This document shows, one piece after another, positions 24,740-33,742 of a DNA stretch of 64,000 nucleotides. Origin of the DNA: Streptomyces sp. NBC_00620 (lineage in GTDB: Bacteria; Actinomycetota; Actinomycetes; Streptomycetales; Streptomycetaceae). The notes beneath the pieces are model-generated. The model was given only the letters and a program-made list of their open reading frames with translations. It searched no databases and was not told the DNA's origin. Both the position numbers and the translations under genes were made by a program. The stretch is from contig NZ_JAPENY010000003.1 of assembly GCF_026341825.1 (NCBI RefSeq), forward strand, positions 1,116,001-1,180,000, read 5' to 3'. Position 1 is the stretch's first letter. The number at the start of each line of letters is the position of its first letter.

Positions 24740-26587
24740 CTATTCCGAGGCGCCCACCGCGATCTTCACGCGGCCGTCGCGGTACTCCTGCCTCACCGTG
24801 ACGGTGGTGCCGGAGTCGGCGTCGTAGCTGGAGCCGTAGGGCGCGGTGTCGTAGTGGTAGGTGCCGTTGATGTCGTCGAAGACCGCGACGCCCTCGTGCG
24901 AGGGGATCGTCGCCTCGACTCCGCCCAGATGGAAGGTGAGGGCGGTCGTGTCCTTGAGGCCGAAGGGCGCGTCGTAGGACTGGAGGCGGTTGCGGACGAC
25001 CGCTCCGGTCGTGTCGAGGGCGGGCTCCGCGTGGGAGTCCAGGGGGAGGATCCGGCCGTAACCGGCGTTCGTCTTCGTCCTGTTGTTGGCGTAGGCGGTG
25101 TTCCAGTACCAGATCATCACCCCCTCCTCGTACGACAGACGCTCCTTCTTCTTCGGGTAGGTGGAGGCCCACCCCAGGTTGTAGGGGCCGTTCTCGAGGT
25201 AGCGGTCGTCGCCGACGTACTGGCGGTTCTCGACGATGTAGTAGCGGGCCTTGCCGTTGACGTCGTCGGGCAGACTGACCACGAGGGCCTCGGCGCCCTT
25301 GACCGAACTGTCGACGGACAGCGCGTTCAGGGTGTGGGTGGACGCGGTGGCCGCCTCGGCGGTCTCGTAGTCCAGCCAGCCGAGCTGCAGCTTGCTCCAG
25401 GCGCCCAAGTCGCCCGGGTGGGCGGACAGCTGCTCGTCGTCGGTCAGCAGCGAGCCGTTGGACATCACCGTCCAGAAGCCCGTGGAGTTCTCTCCGCCGG
25501 AGGTGTCGTACAGGTCGGGCAGGCCCAGGTCGTGGCCGTACTCGTGGGCGATGGTGCCAAGTCCCCGGTTCTCGTTGGTCATCGTGTAGTCGTTGGCCCA
25601 GATGCCGGAGTCGCCGACCTCGCTGCCGCCGGCCAGGTTGCCGTTGTCCGGGCCGAGCGTGTCGGCGTCGTCCTGGAGGTAGCTGACGGTACCCCGGTGC
25701 GCGCCGATGGCGTTGGTGCCGTTCACACCGCCGCCGTTGGTCTGGGACTCCCCCGCGAACGTGATCATCACTCGGTCGAGGTAGCCGTCGGGTTCGTTGA
25801 AGATCCCGTCGGCGTCGAAGTCGTTGCGGTCCCACATGTCGTAGGAGGCAAGGTACTTGTCGATCTCCGACTTGGTCTGCCCCGCCGCGAGCCGGCCCTC
25901 GTACCAGGCGTTGAGGCCGTCCGTGGTGAGCTGCTCGTTGCAGTAGTACGTGGAGATCGAGGCGCCGTTCTTCTTGCAGGCGTCGGTGCCGTAGTGCGAG
26001 ATCGAGTAGTCAACCCTGGTCCACTCCTGGACGGTGCCGGTGAGCTCGTAGGCGCCGCTCGACTGCCGCAGGTAGTACGACTTGAGGGTGTCGCCGGTCT
26101 TGGCGCTCGCCGTGCCGAACAGCTGCCGCTGGTAGTAGGCGGGGCTGTAGTCCTCGGTCCACACCGTGGAGGTGTCCACGCTCCGGTCGGGTTCGGCGAT
26201 CTCGTTGTGCGAGGGGCCGGCGAGGCCGCCGTACGTGGTGTCGACGGCGTCGCCGAACTCCACCGGCAGCACGAAGACCCGGTCCGTGGTGCGGCTGGTC
26301 TCCGAGTACTTGCCTTCTGCGTACTCGATCCGCTTCGAGGAGCCCTTGGTCTCCGCGGTCGCCTCGCCCTGCAACACCTTGTCGACCGCCGCGACCCGGT
26401 TCTCCCGGAGCGTCAGCTCCTTGGCGCTGAGCAGGTCGTGCTCTTCGTCGTCGTGCCCACCGATCGCGGCGGCCGACGTCTGCTCGTCACCGTAGGCGTA
26501 CACCGAAACCGTGACGGTCGAGGCGGCGACGGCCAGTACGGCGGCGACCGCGGCCAGGGGTCTGCGGGCACGCTTGTGTTTGCTCAA
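24740..26587 (-). CDS. Secreted M6-family (immune inhibitor A-like) metalloprotease
   Basis: I place the start at TTG 26587 because GGAGGA lies 6 bases upstream and the product then begins with a clean signal peptide (SKHKRARRPLAAVAAVLAVAAS); an ATG 29 codons earlier would spoil it. The 615-residue protein carries the zinc site HEYGHDLGLPDLYD in its middle, as in M6 proteases. It should degrade extracellular proteins. The oligopeptide importer genes lie just upstream in the same direction, so its peptide products may be taken up by them. Confidence 0.82.
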   Translation of the reverse strand: MSKHKRARRPLAAVAAVLAVAASTVTVSVYAYGDEQTSAAAIGGHDDEEHDLLSAKELTLRENRVAAVDKVLQGEATAETKGSSKRIEYAEGKYSETSRTTDRVFVLPVEFGDAVDTTYGGLAGPSHNEIAEPDRSVDTSTVWTEDYSPAYYQRQLFGTASAKTGDTLKSYYLRQSSGAYELTGTVQEWTRVDYSISHYGTDACKKNGASISTYYCNEQLTTDGLNAWYEGRLAAGQTKSEIDKYLASYDMWDRNDFDADGIFNEPDGYLDRVMITFAGESQTNGGGVNGTNAIGAHRGTVSYLQDDADTLGPDNGNLAGGSEVGDSGIWANDYTMTNENRGLGTIAHEYGHDLGLPDLYDTSGGENSTGFWTVMSNGSLLTDDEQLSAHPGDLGAWSKLQLGWLDYETAEAATASTHTLNALSVDSSVKGAEALVVSLPDDVNGKARYYIVENRQYVGDDRYLENGPYNLGWASTYPKKKERLSYEEGVMIWYWNTAYANNRTKTNAGYGRILPLDSHAEPALDTTGAVVRNRLQSYDAPFGLKDTTALTFHLGGVEATIPSHEGVAVFDDINGTYHYDTAPYGSSYDADSGTTVTVRQEYRDGRVKIAVGASE

Positions 26588-26633
26588 CGGACTTCCTCCT
26601 TCAGGGAATTGGGAACAGGGAAAGGAGCGGGAA

Positions 26634-27692
26634 TCAGGAGCCCCCGGCCGAACCGGCCGGGGACGCGGAGGCAATGGACACCACGGACGGCAGCCGGCCG
26701 TCGTCGCCCCGGGCCTCCGGGAAGTGACATGCCGTCAAATGCCCTTCGGCTATGGGCTGCAGTGGAGGCTCTTCGCTCGCGCAGACGTCCTGCGCCTTCC
26801 AGCAGCGGGTGCGGAAGCGGCAGCCGGAGGGCGGGTTCGCCGGGCTCGGCACATCGCCGGTGAGCCGGATGCGCTCGCGCTGCCCGAGCCTGCGCGGGTC
26901 GTGCTCGGGTACGGCGCTCAACAGGGCGTGTGTGTACGGGTGATGGGGATTCCCGTACAGCTCGTCCCGGTCGGCGATCTCGACGATCCTGCCGAGGTAC
27001 ATGACCGCGACCCGGTGCGAGAAGTTGCGCACGATCGCCAGGTCGTGGGCGATGAAGAGGAAGGCGATCCCCTGCTCGCGCTGGAGTCTGCGCAGCAGGT
27101 TGACCACCTGGGCCTGGATGGACACGTCCAGGGCCGACACCGGCTCGTCCGCCACGATCAGCTTCGGGCTGAGCGCGAGCGCGCGGGCGATGCCGATGCG
27201 CTGGCGCTGGCCCCCGGAGAACTCGTGCGGGAAGCGGTTGTAGTGCTCCGGGTTGAGGCCGACCGTCTCCAGGAGTTCCTGGACGCGCGCCTGCCGGCCG
27301 CCGGGCGGCTCGACCCCGTTGACCTCCATCGGCGCCGAGACGATCGAGCCGACGGTCTGGCGCGGGTTGAGGGACGAGTAGGGATCCTGGAAGACCATCT
27401 GGATCTCCGACCGGATGGGTGCGAGCTGCTTGCGCGAGGCGTGGGTGATGTCCCGGCCCCGGTAGCGGACGGTGCCGCCGGTGGGTTCGAGCAGCCGGGC
27501 GATCATCTGTCCCGTGGTGGACTTGCCGCAGCCCGACTCGCCCACCAGGCCCAGGGATTCGCCCTCGCGCACGGTGAATCCGACGCCGTCGACGGCCCTG
27601 ACATGGCCCGAGGTACCGCCGAAGAGTCCGCCGCCTTTGAGGGGGAAGTGCTGTTTCAGGTCCTCGACTTCGAGGAGGGGGGTGTCGTTCAT
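26634..27692 (-). CDS. Oligopeptide ABC importer ATPase (DppF/OppF type)
   Basis: The ATPase has 352 residues with Walker A GESGCGKST, signature FSGGQRQR and Walker B LIVADEP. The C-terminal oligopeptide-transporter extension has the CRFRTRCW...C...H cluster typical of Dpp/Opp ATPases. It overlaps the preceding ATPase gene by four bases and is the last importer gene. Confidence 0.9.
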   Translation of the reverse strand: MNDTPLLEVEDLKQHFPLKGGGLFGGTSGHVRAVDGVGFTVREGESLGLVGESGCGKSTTGQMIARLLEPTGGTVRYRGRDITHASRKQLAPIRSEIQMVFQDPYSSLNPRQTVGSIVSAPMEVNGVEPPGGRQARVQELLETVGLNPEHYNRFPHEFSGGQRQRIGIARALALSPKLIVADEPVSALDVSIQAQVVNLLRRLQREQGIAFLFIAHDLAIVRNFSHRVAVMYLGRIVEIADRDELYGNPHHPYTHALLSAVPEHDPRRLGQRERIRLTGDVPSPANPPSGCRFRTRCWKAQDVCASEEPPLQPIAEGHLTACHFPEARGDDGRLPSVVSIASASPAGSAGGS

Positions 27693-28714
27693 GTGGTGCT
27701 CCCCTGCAGTCGTGGCAGGACGTCCTGGAGGAAGATCTCGCCGCGCCGCCCCGGCTCGATGTGGCAGGCGGCGGAGTGCGCGCCCCCGGTCGGTGCGGGC
27801 CGTTCGGCGAGGCACTTCTCGCCGATCCGGTCGACGAAGGCGCACCGCGGGTGGAAGGCGCACCCCGTCGGTGGATCGAGCAGCGAGGGCGGGGTGCCCT
27901 CGATCGGTGTGAGGTCCGCGTCCGGGTCGCCGTCGAGCGTCGGTATGGAGCCCAACAGGCCCCAGGTGTACGGGTGTCGAGGGGCAGTCAGTACCTCGGT
28001 GACCGTGCCTTTCTCCACGCAGCGCCCGCCGTACATCACCATCACGTCGTGCGCTGTCTGCGCGACCACGCCCAGGTCGTGGGTGATGAGGATGATCGCC
28101 GTGCCGAACTCCTTCTGGAGGTCGGTGAGCAGGTCGAGGATCTGCGCCTGCACGGTCACGTCGAGCGCGGTGGTCGGCTCGTCGGCGATCAGAAGCTCCG
28201 GGTCGCACATCAGGGCCATGGCGATCATCGCGCGCTGACGCATACCGCCCGAGAACTGGTGCGGATATGCCTCCGCGCGCCGGTCCGGCTGTGGGATGCC
28301 GACGCGGTCCAGCATCTCGACCGCCCTGGCGGCGGCGGACTTTCGGGAGGCGCCGGTGTGCTTGCGGTAGGCGTCCGCGAGTTGTTCGCCGATCGTGTAG
28401 TAGGGCGACAGGGCGGTCAGCGGATCCTGGAAGATCATGGCCATTTTGCGGCCGCGCAGCTTCTCCAGTTCCTTCTCGGAGGCGGTGGTGAGTTCCTGTC
28501 CGTCGAGGGTGATGGACCCCTCGACGGTGGTCTTGGCACGGTTGTGCAGGCCCAGGATCGCCAGGTTGGTGACGGACTTGCCGGAGCCGGACTCGCCGAC
28601 GATGCCGAGCGTGCGGCCGCGTTCGACGTCGAAGCTCAGCCCGTCGACGGCCTTCACGATGCCGTCCTCGGTGGAGAACCGGACCCTCAGGTCCTCTACA
28701 TGGATGAGGCTCAT
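27689..28714 (-). CDS. Oligopeptide ABC importer ATPase (DppD/OppD type)
   Basis: The ATPase has 341 residues with Walker A GESGSGKSV, signature FSGGMRQR and Walker B LLIADEPTT, and the same Cys-rich C-terminal oligopeptide extension (GCAFHPRCAF). The start overlaps the upstream permease stop. It forms a heterodimer with the next ATPase. Confidence 0.9.
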   Translation of the reverse strand: MSLIHVEDLRVRFSTEDGIVKAVDGLSFDVERGRTLGIVGESGSGKSVTNLAILGLHNRAKTTVEGSITLDGQELTTASEKELEKLRGRKMAMIFQDPLTALSPYYTIGEQLADAYRKHTGASRKSAAARAVEMLDRVGIPQPDRRAEAYPHQFSGGMRQRAMIAMALMCDPELLIADEPTTALDVTVQAQILDLLTDLQKEFGTAIILITHDLGVVAQTAHDVMVMYGGRCVEKGTVTEVLTAPRHPYTWGLLGSIPTLDGDPDADLTPIEGTPPSLLDPPTGCAFHPRCAFVDRIGEKCLAERPAPTGGAHSAACHIEPGRRGEIFLQDVLPRLQGSTT

Positions 28715-29688
28715 GCGATGCGCACCCGGGGGTCGATGACGGCGTACAGGAGATCGACGATCAGGGTGAAGAGCACCATCAGCGTGGCGGCGATCAGCGT
28801 GACGCCCATCATGATCGGCAGGTCGTTCTGGGTGACCGCGTCGACGGCGGCCTTGCCTATGCCGGGGATGTTGAAGGTGGTCTCCGTGATCATCGCGCCG
28901 CCGAGGAGGTGGCCGAGGTCGAGCCCGAAGAGGGTGACGATCGGGGTGACGGCGGCGCGGCCCGCGTACTTGAAGAAGACCACCCGGCCGGCCAGGCCCT
29001 TGGCACGGGCGGTGCGGACCGCGTCCTCGTTCAGCGCCTCGATCATCGAGGCGCGGGAGTAGCGGGCGTAGGAGGCGGTGTAGACGATCGCGAGGACCAG
29101 CCAGGCGAGCAGCAGTCCGCCCGCCCAGGCTCCCGGGTCCTCGAACAGCGAGGTGTAGCCGGGCCGGTCGAGGATCTTGTACTTGTCGACGAGGAAGTAC
29201 TGGGCGACCAGGCCGATGAAGTAGATCTGCACGGCCGCGCCGATCAGCGCGAAGCCGGACACCAGCCGGTCGGTCCTCGTCCCGCGCCGGGCGGCCGCGA
29301 GCAGCCCCGCACCCACCCCCAGGAGCAGGAAGAAGACCGCCGCCCCGACCACGAGCGAGACCGTGGCGGGGAACTTCTGGGCGAGGATGTCGAGTACCGG
29401 TTCGTGCTTGAAGTAGCTGTAGCCGAGGCACGGCGCCTCGCAGGACTTGGCGCCGATCGTCCGGCCGGCGAAGAGGCCCGAGAGGTAGATCCAGAACTGC
29501 TCGTACACGGGCTGGTCGAGCCCCATGCCGTGGCGGATCTGGTTCAGCGTGGTCTCGGGGCAGACCGTGCCGCAGGCGAGCCGGGCCGGGTCCCGGGGCG
29601 CCGCGAAGAACAGGAAGTACGTCACACCGACGACCACCAGCAGAATCGCGAACGCACCCAGGAGCCGACGCAGGAGATAACGGAGCAT
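28711..29688 (-). CDS. Oligopeptide ABC importer permease (DppB type)
   Basis: The permease has 325 residues, begins MLRYLLRRLLGAFAILL as most DppB proteins do, and has about six helices with a coupling loop ALNEDAVRTARAKGL. A Cys-containing periplasmic loop (near residues 38-84) holds three or four cysteines, which is somewhat unusual and could form disulfides. Confidence 0.88.
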   Translation of the reverse strand: MLRYLLRRLLGAFAILLVVVGVTYFLFFAAPRDPARLACGTVCPETTLNQIRHGMGLDQPVYEQFWIYLSGLFAGRTIGAKSCEAPCLGYSYFKHEPVLDILAQKFPATVSLVVGAAVFFLLLGVGAGLLAAARRGTRTDRLVSGFALIGAAVQIYFIGLVAQYFLVDKYKILDRPGYTSLFEDPGAWAGGLLLAWLVLAIVYTASYARYSRASMIEALNEDAVRTARAKGLAGRVVFFKYAGRAAVTPIVTLFGLDLGHLLGGAMITETTFNIPGIGKAAVDAVTQNDLPIMMGVTLIAATLMVLFTLIVDLLYAVIDPRVRIA

Positions 29689-29701
29689 TGCGGGGCGCGC
29701 C

Positions 29702-31441
29702 CTACTTCTTCACGTAGACGTGCGTGCCCTGGAAGCCTGTGGGCGACATGGCGATGTATCCGCCGCCCAGCTGCTCGCCGTGGAGATACGTCTTGGCCTC
29801 CAGGCCCCACGGGACGAGCGGGGCGTCCTCCATGATCTTCTTGTCGAGCGCGGACCAGGCCCTGCCCGCCTCGTCGGCGTCCGTGACCTCGTTCTTGATG
29901 CGGTCGATCTCGGCGTTGACCTCGTCGTTGTCGTACATGAAGTAGTTCGAGGAACCGTCGAAGATCAGCCGGCCGTCGAAGGCTGTGGGTATGGTGCCCG
30001 CGCCCGTCGGCCAGTCCGGGGTCCAGCCGGCCACGTACATGTCGAACTCGTTGTCGGTCGCGCCGATCTGGGTCCAGTAGGTGGCGGCGTCCAGGGGCTT
30101 GACGACGACCGTGAAGCCGGCCTTCTCCAGGGCCTTCTTGACGATGAGGCTCGCCTTGTCCCACTGGTCGGTCTGCGAGTAGGCGAAGACGATCTTCTGG
30201 CCGCTCTTGCCGGCCTTCTTGAGGATCGCCTTGGCGGCGGCCGGGTCACCGGCGTCCGGAAGCCCGTACACGTCGTTCTTCGTGAAGCCGAGGGTCACCG
30301 GCGTGAGGATGTCGGTGGCGATGTCGCCCCAGGCTGCGCCGCCGAAGATGCCCCGGACACCGGACTTCGGGAAGGCGGTCATCAGGGCCTTGCGGACCTG
30401 GACGTCGGTGATCCGCCTGCAGTTGACGGCCGCGTACCGCAGGGTGATGCCACGCTCGCTGAGGGTGCGGGCCTTCAGCTCGGGGTCGGTGCTGACCCGC
30501 TGCAGATAGGTCGAGTCGACGACCGTGATGTTGGTCATCTTGGCGCTGCCGTCGCCGGTGGCGTTTGCCAGCTCCTGGGAGAGCTGCGGCGAGGCGGTGC
30601 CGATCGTGTACTCGAAACGGTCGGGGTACTGGGCGCGGACCGGATCGGTTCCGGCGTCCCAGTGGGTGTTGCGCTCCAGGACGATCTCGGTGTCGGTGCG
30701 GCTGACGAACTTGTACGGCCCGGTGCCGATCGACATCTTGTCGAAGGCGTCCTTGTCCTTCGCCGCCTCCTCCAGGACTGGGGCGGTCACCGCGAAGGCG
30801 CAGGCGAACGGGAAGTCGGTCTGCGGCGCCTTGAGATGGAAGACGACGGTCCTGTCGTCCGGGGTCTCGATGGCGTCGTCGTCCGGGGTGGCACCGGAGA
30901 ACTTCTCGCCGTAGAGCCAGATCGGCAGATAGGTCGGGCCGTCGGTGATGTCCTTGTCGCAGAGCCGCTCGACGGCGTACTTGATGTGCTTCGACGTCAG
31001 CGCCGTGCCGTCGGAGAACTTGACGCCGTCCTTCAGCGTGTACGTCCAGGTCTTGTTGCCGTCCGAGGCGGTGCCCGTGTCGGTGGCGAGGTCGCCGACC
31101 AGGATCAGCTCGTCGCCGACGCGCTTGTACGAGGTGAGCCGGCGGTGCACCAGCTGCGCGAGGGTGCCGGACTGCGAGTCGTAGACCCGGCCGGGGTCGG
31201 CGTGCGCCATGTCGAGGGCCTCGATGACGTTGACCGTGCCGCCCTTGGTGGCGCCCTTGACGGTGACCGGACCCTGGGAGTCGGCCGCGGTGCCGATCTT
31301 CACCTTCAGGGCGGAGACGGCCTTGGCCGCGCCCTTCTTGCTGCTGGTGCCGCCGCCACCGCCGCCCGAACTACAGGCGGTGGTGAGTGCGGTGCCGGCG
31401 ACCATCGCGGCGGCGGACTGGAGGAACAGTCGGCGGTTCAT
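29702..31441 (-). CDS. Oligopeptide-binding protein (family 5), Tat-type lipoprotein
   Basis: The protein has 579 residues from ATG 31441. The N-terminus NRRLFLQSAAAMVAGTALTTAC combines a twin-arginine motif with a lipobox, so it is probably exported folded through Tat and lipidated. The body is an extracellular solute-binding family 5 (DppA/OppA) protein. It stands between the DppC-type and DppB-type permease genes, giving the order C-A-B-D-F rather than the commoner A-B-C-D-F. Confidence 0.88.
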   Translation of the reverse strand: MNRRLFLQSAAAMVAGTALTTACSSGGGGGGTSSKKGAAKAVSALKVKIGTAADSQGPVTVKGATKGGTVNVIEALDMAHADPGRVYDSQSGTLAQLVHRRLTSYKRVGDELILVGDLATDTGTASDGNKTWTYTLKDGVKFSDGTALTSKHIKYAVERLCDKDITDGPTYLPIWLYGEKFSGATPDDDAIETPDDRTVVFHLKAPQTDFPFACAFAVTAPVLEEAAKDKDAFDKMSIGTGPYKFVSRTDTEIVLERNTHWDAGTDPVRAQYPDRFEYTIGTASPQLSQELANATGDGSAKMTNITVVDSTYLQRVSTDPELKARTLSERGITLRYAAVNCRRITDVQVRKALMTAFPKSGVRGIFGGAAWGDIATDILTPVTLGFTKNDVYGLPDAGDPAAAKAILKKAGKSGQKIVFAYSQTDQWDKASLIVKKALEKAGFTVVVKPLDAATYWTQIGATDNEFDMYVAGWTPDWPTGAGTIPTAFDGRLIFDGSSNYFMYDNDEVNAEIDRIKNEVTDADEAGRAWSALDKKIMEDAPLVPWGLEAKTYLHGEQLGGGYIAMSPTGFQGTHVYVKK

Positions 31442-31515
31442 GTCGGGTGTTCCATTCTCGGGTACGGGAGAAAACGGCAGGGTGGTGGCAAGGCGGGGAG
31501 GCTTCAACTGGTGGG

Positions 31516-32535
31516 TCAGCGGTGGGACTTGGGGTCCAGCGCGTCGCGGACCGAGTCGCCGAAGAGGTTGAAGGCGACGACGAAGACGATCATCGCGACG
31601 CCGGGGACGGCCATGAACGTGAAGTCGTCCAGGTAGTAGGAGGCACCCTGCTTGATCATGCGGCCCCAGTCGGGGGTGGGCTCCTGGATGCCGACGCCGA
31701 GGAAGGACAGGGCGGCCTCGGAGGTCACGATCGCGGGGAGGTCGAGGGTGACGAACACCAGGATCGGCGTCCAGAGGTTGGGCAGCAGCTCCCTGGTGAC
31801 GATCCGCCAGGGGCTCGCGCCGTACACCTTGGCCGCCTTGATGTACTCGCTCTCGCGGAGGGAGAGGACCTGGCCGCGCAGCAGCCGGGCGATCCGCGTC
31901 CAGCCGAACAGCGACAGTGCGATGACCAGGGTGGCGACCCGCATCCAGGTCGGGGTGTTCTCGTCGGAGGCGACGAAGTACGAGAGCACGATCGGGGTGA
32001 CCGCGATGAACAGCAGGGTCGACGGGAACGCGATGGTGACCTCGATGATCCGGCTGATCACGAAGTCGGCCCTGCCGCCGAGGTAGCCGGCCGCGATGCC
32101 GACGAGGCTGCCGACGACCGTGACGATCACGACGACCGCGGCGGCGATCAGCAGCGAGGTGCGGATGCCGTACAGGAGCTGGGTGAGTACGTCGCGGCCG
32201 AGCTGCGGCTCGATGCCGAGCCAGAACTCGCCGTCGATGCCGCCGTTGGGCTTGACCGGGTAGTTGAACTCGTTGAGCAGGCCCGGGATGTCGGTGCCGT
32301 ACAGCGTGTACGGGTCCTTGCCGTACACCGCCGAGATCAGCGGAGCCGCGAGAGCGACGACGAAGAAGAACAGGACCACCGCGCCCGAGACCATCCCCAC
32401 GCGGTCGCGCCGCAGCCGGGCCCAGGCCAGAGCCTTCGGCGAGCGTCCCGTGCGTCCCGTGGCCGGGGCGGCGGGAGTGATCGCGGAGGTGTCATCAGCG
32501 GAAACGTCCGCCGAACGGTTGAGGGTGAGGCGCAT
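31516..32535 (-). CDS. Oligopeptide ABC importer permease (DppC type)
   Basis: The permease has 339 residues with an N-terminal extension, the OppC domain near the first helix (ARLRRDRVGMVSGAVVLFFFV) and the coupling loop LRESEYIKAAKVYGASPWRIV. It is the first gene of the importer operon. A perfect 20-bp palindrome sits 49-68 bases upstream. Confidence 0.88.
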   Translation of the reverse strand: MRLTLNRSADVSADDTSAITPAAPATGRTGRSPKALAWARLRRDRVGMVSGAVVLFFFVVALAAPLISAVYGKDPYTLYGTDIPGLLNEFNYPVKPNGGIDGEFWLGIEPQLGRDVLTQLLYGIRTSLLIAAAVVVIVTVVGSLVGIAAGYLGGRADFVISRIIEVTIAFPSTLLFIAVTPIVLSYFVASDENTPTWMRVATLVIALSLFGWTRIARLLRGQVLSLRESEYIKAAKVYGASPWRIVTRELLPNLWTPILVFVTLDLPAIVTSEAALSFLGVGIQEPTPDWGRMIKQGASYYLDDFTFMAVPGVAMIVFVVAFNLFGDSVRDALDPKSHR

Positions 32536-32583
32536 GGCCGGACTTTGGCACGCCCTCCAGGGGGCCGGGTAATGCCAGCTCGC

Positions 32584-32603
32584 TATAACTCCCAGGAGTT
32601 ATA
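32584..32603. promoter_or_regulatory. Perfect 20-bp palindrome, likely LysR-type operator
   Basis: TATAACTCCCAGGAGTTATA is two perfect 9-bp arms around CA. AT-rich ends with ATAAC...GTTAT symmetry fit LysR-type boxes. It lies between the lysR-type gene and the importer operon, in unusually AT-rich sequence for this genome. Confidence 0.6.
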
Positions 32604-32633
32604 CCCCTCGTTGTTGCGCTGCCGTGATATTCC

Positions 32634-33593
32634 CTACTCCGTACCGTTACCCGCCATACCGCCGCGCCGCGCGGCCCACGCCAGATATCCGGAGGCGTTC
32701 TCCATGGTGGCGGTGTACGACTGCTGCGCCAGCCGCACCAGCTCGTCGCCGTAGGGTGCGAGGGGCCCCTTGCCGTGCCACACCAGGTGGTAGCGCATCC
32801 ACATCGGGTCGCCCTTGATGGGGCGCACGGTGATGCCGGCGTCGGTGCGGAAGGTGGGCTGAACCGGGCTCACCGCCCGTCCGGTGGCGATGAGTTCGCG
32901 GCGCAGCGAGTTGTCGACGAGGCGGTAGCGGACGCGGGGTGTGAAGCCGCGCGCCTCGCAGGTGTCGACCAGGTGCTCGGGCCAGCCCATGCCGTCGGAC
33001 GGCGGCAGCACCCAGGTCTCCTCGGCCAGCTCGTCGAGGTCGACCTCGTCGCGCGCGGCCAGCGGATGATGCGCGCCGACGGCGATGAAGACCGGCTCGA
33101 CGGCGATCAGGCGGTACTCGACGGGCGGTTCGGGGCGCGCGTCGTAGCCCGGGTAGTCGCCGACGACGGCACATTCGAGCTGCTGCCCTGCCACCATCTC
33201 CAGCAGCGTCCGCACCGCACCCTCGGTCCGTACGGTGACGGGCGCGCCGGACAGCAGGAAGCCGAGCCGGTCGGCGAGGTCGAGGGCCATGGGGCTCGCG
33301 ACCGTGCCGAGCCGGACGGCGCGGACCGGCGTCTCGTCCGGGTGGGCGGCGAGGATGTCGTCGAAGGCGGACAGCGCCGTGCGTGCCTTCGCGAGGATGA
33401 ACTCGCCGTACGGGGTGGGCTCGACGCCCCTGGTGCCGCGCCGGAACACCGCGCCGCCCAGCGACTCCTCTATCCGCTTGAGCTGGTTGGTCAGCGCGGG
33501 CTGGGACACGCCGAGTGCGGCGGCGGCGCGGTTGAGGCTGCCATGGTCGCGGACGGTCCGCAGGGTCCGCAGGTGACGCAGTTCCAGCTGCAT
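32634..33593 (-). CDS. LysR-family transcriptional regulator
   Basis: The protein has 319 residues with an N-terminal HTH (GSLNRAAAALGVSQPALTNQLKRIE) and a LysR substrate-binding domain. It is upstream of, and in line with, the oligopeptide importer genes, with the palindrome at 32584-32603 between them. It is therefore the likely controller of peptide uptake; effector unknown. Confidence 0.88.
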   Translation of the reverse strand: MQLELRHLRTLRTVRDHGSLNRAAAALGVSQPALTNQLKRIEESLGGAVFRRGTRGVEPTPYGEFILAKARTALSAFDDILAAHPDETPVRAVRLGTVASPMALDLADRLGFLLSGAPVTVRTEGAVRTLLEMVAGQQLECAVVGDYPGYDARPEPPVEYRLIAVEPVFIAVGAHHPLAARDEVDLDELAEETWVLPPSDGMGWPEHLVDTCEARGFTPRVRYRLVDNSLRRELIATGRAVSPVQPTFRTDAGITVRPIKGDPMWMRYHLVWHGKGPLAPYGDELVRLAQQSYTATMENASGYLAWAARRGGMAGNGTE

Positions 33594-33742
33594 CGGCCCA
33601 GGGTAGGGACGGTGTCAGGGTGTGGCCACGGGTGTCTGCATGATGGACCGGAAGCTGTCGGCGAGCTGGGTGATACCCGTCGAAATCCTGTGAGCGGCGA
33701 GGAAGATCCGTTTGCGCTCGCCAAGCACCACGCACTGCTCGG

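Noticed and set aside
33615..33742. Short minus-strand frame after the aminopeptidase stop, ending ...LADSFRSIMQTPVATP
   Set aside because: Composition looks protein-like, but there is no ribosome site and no start with support; it may be a remnant or chance frame.
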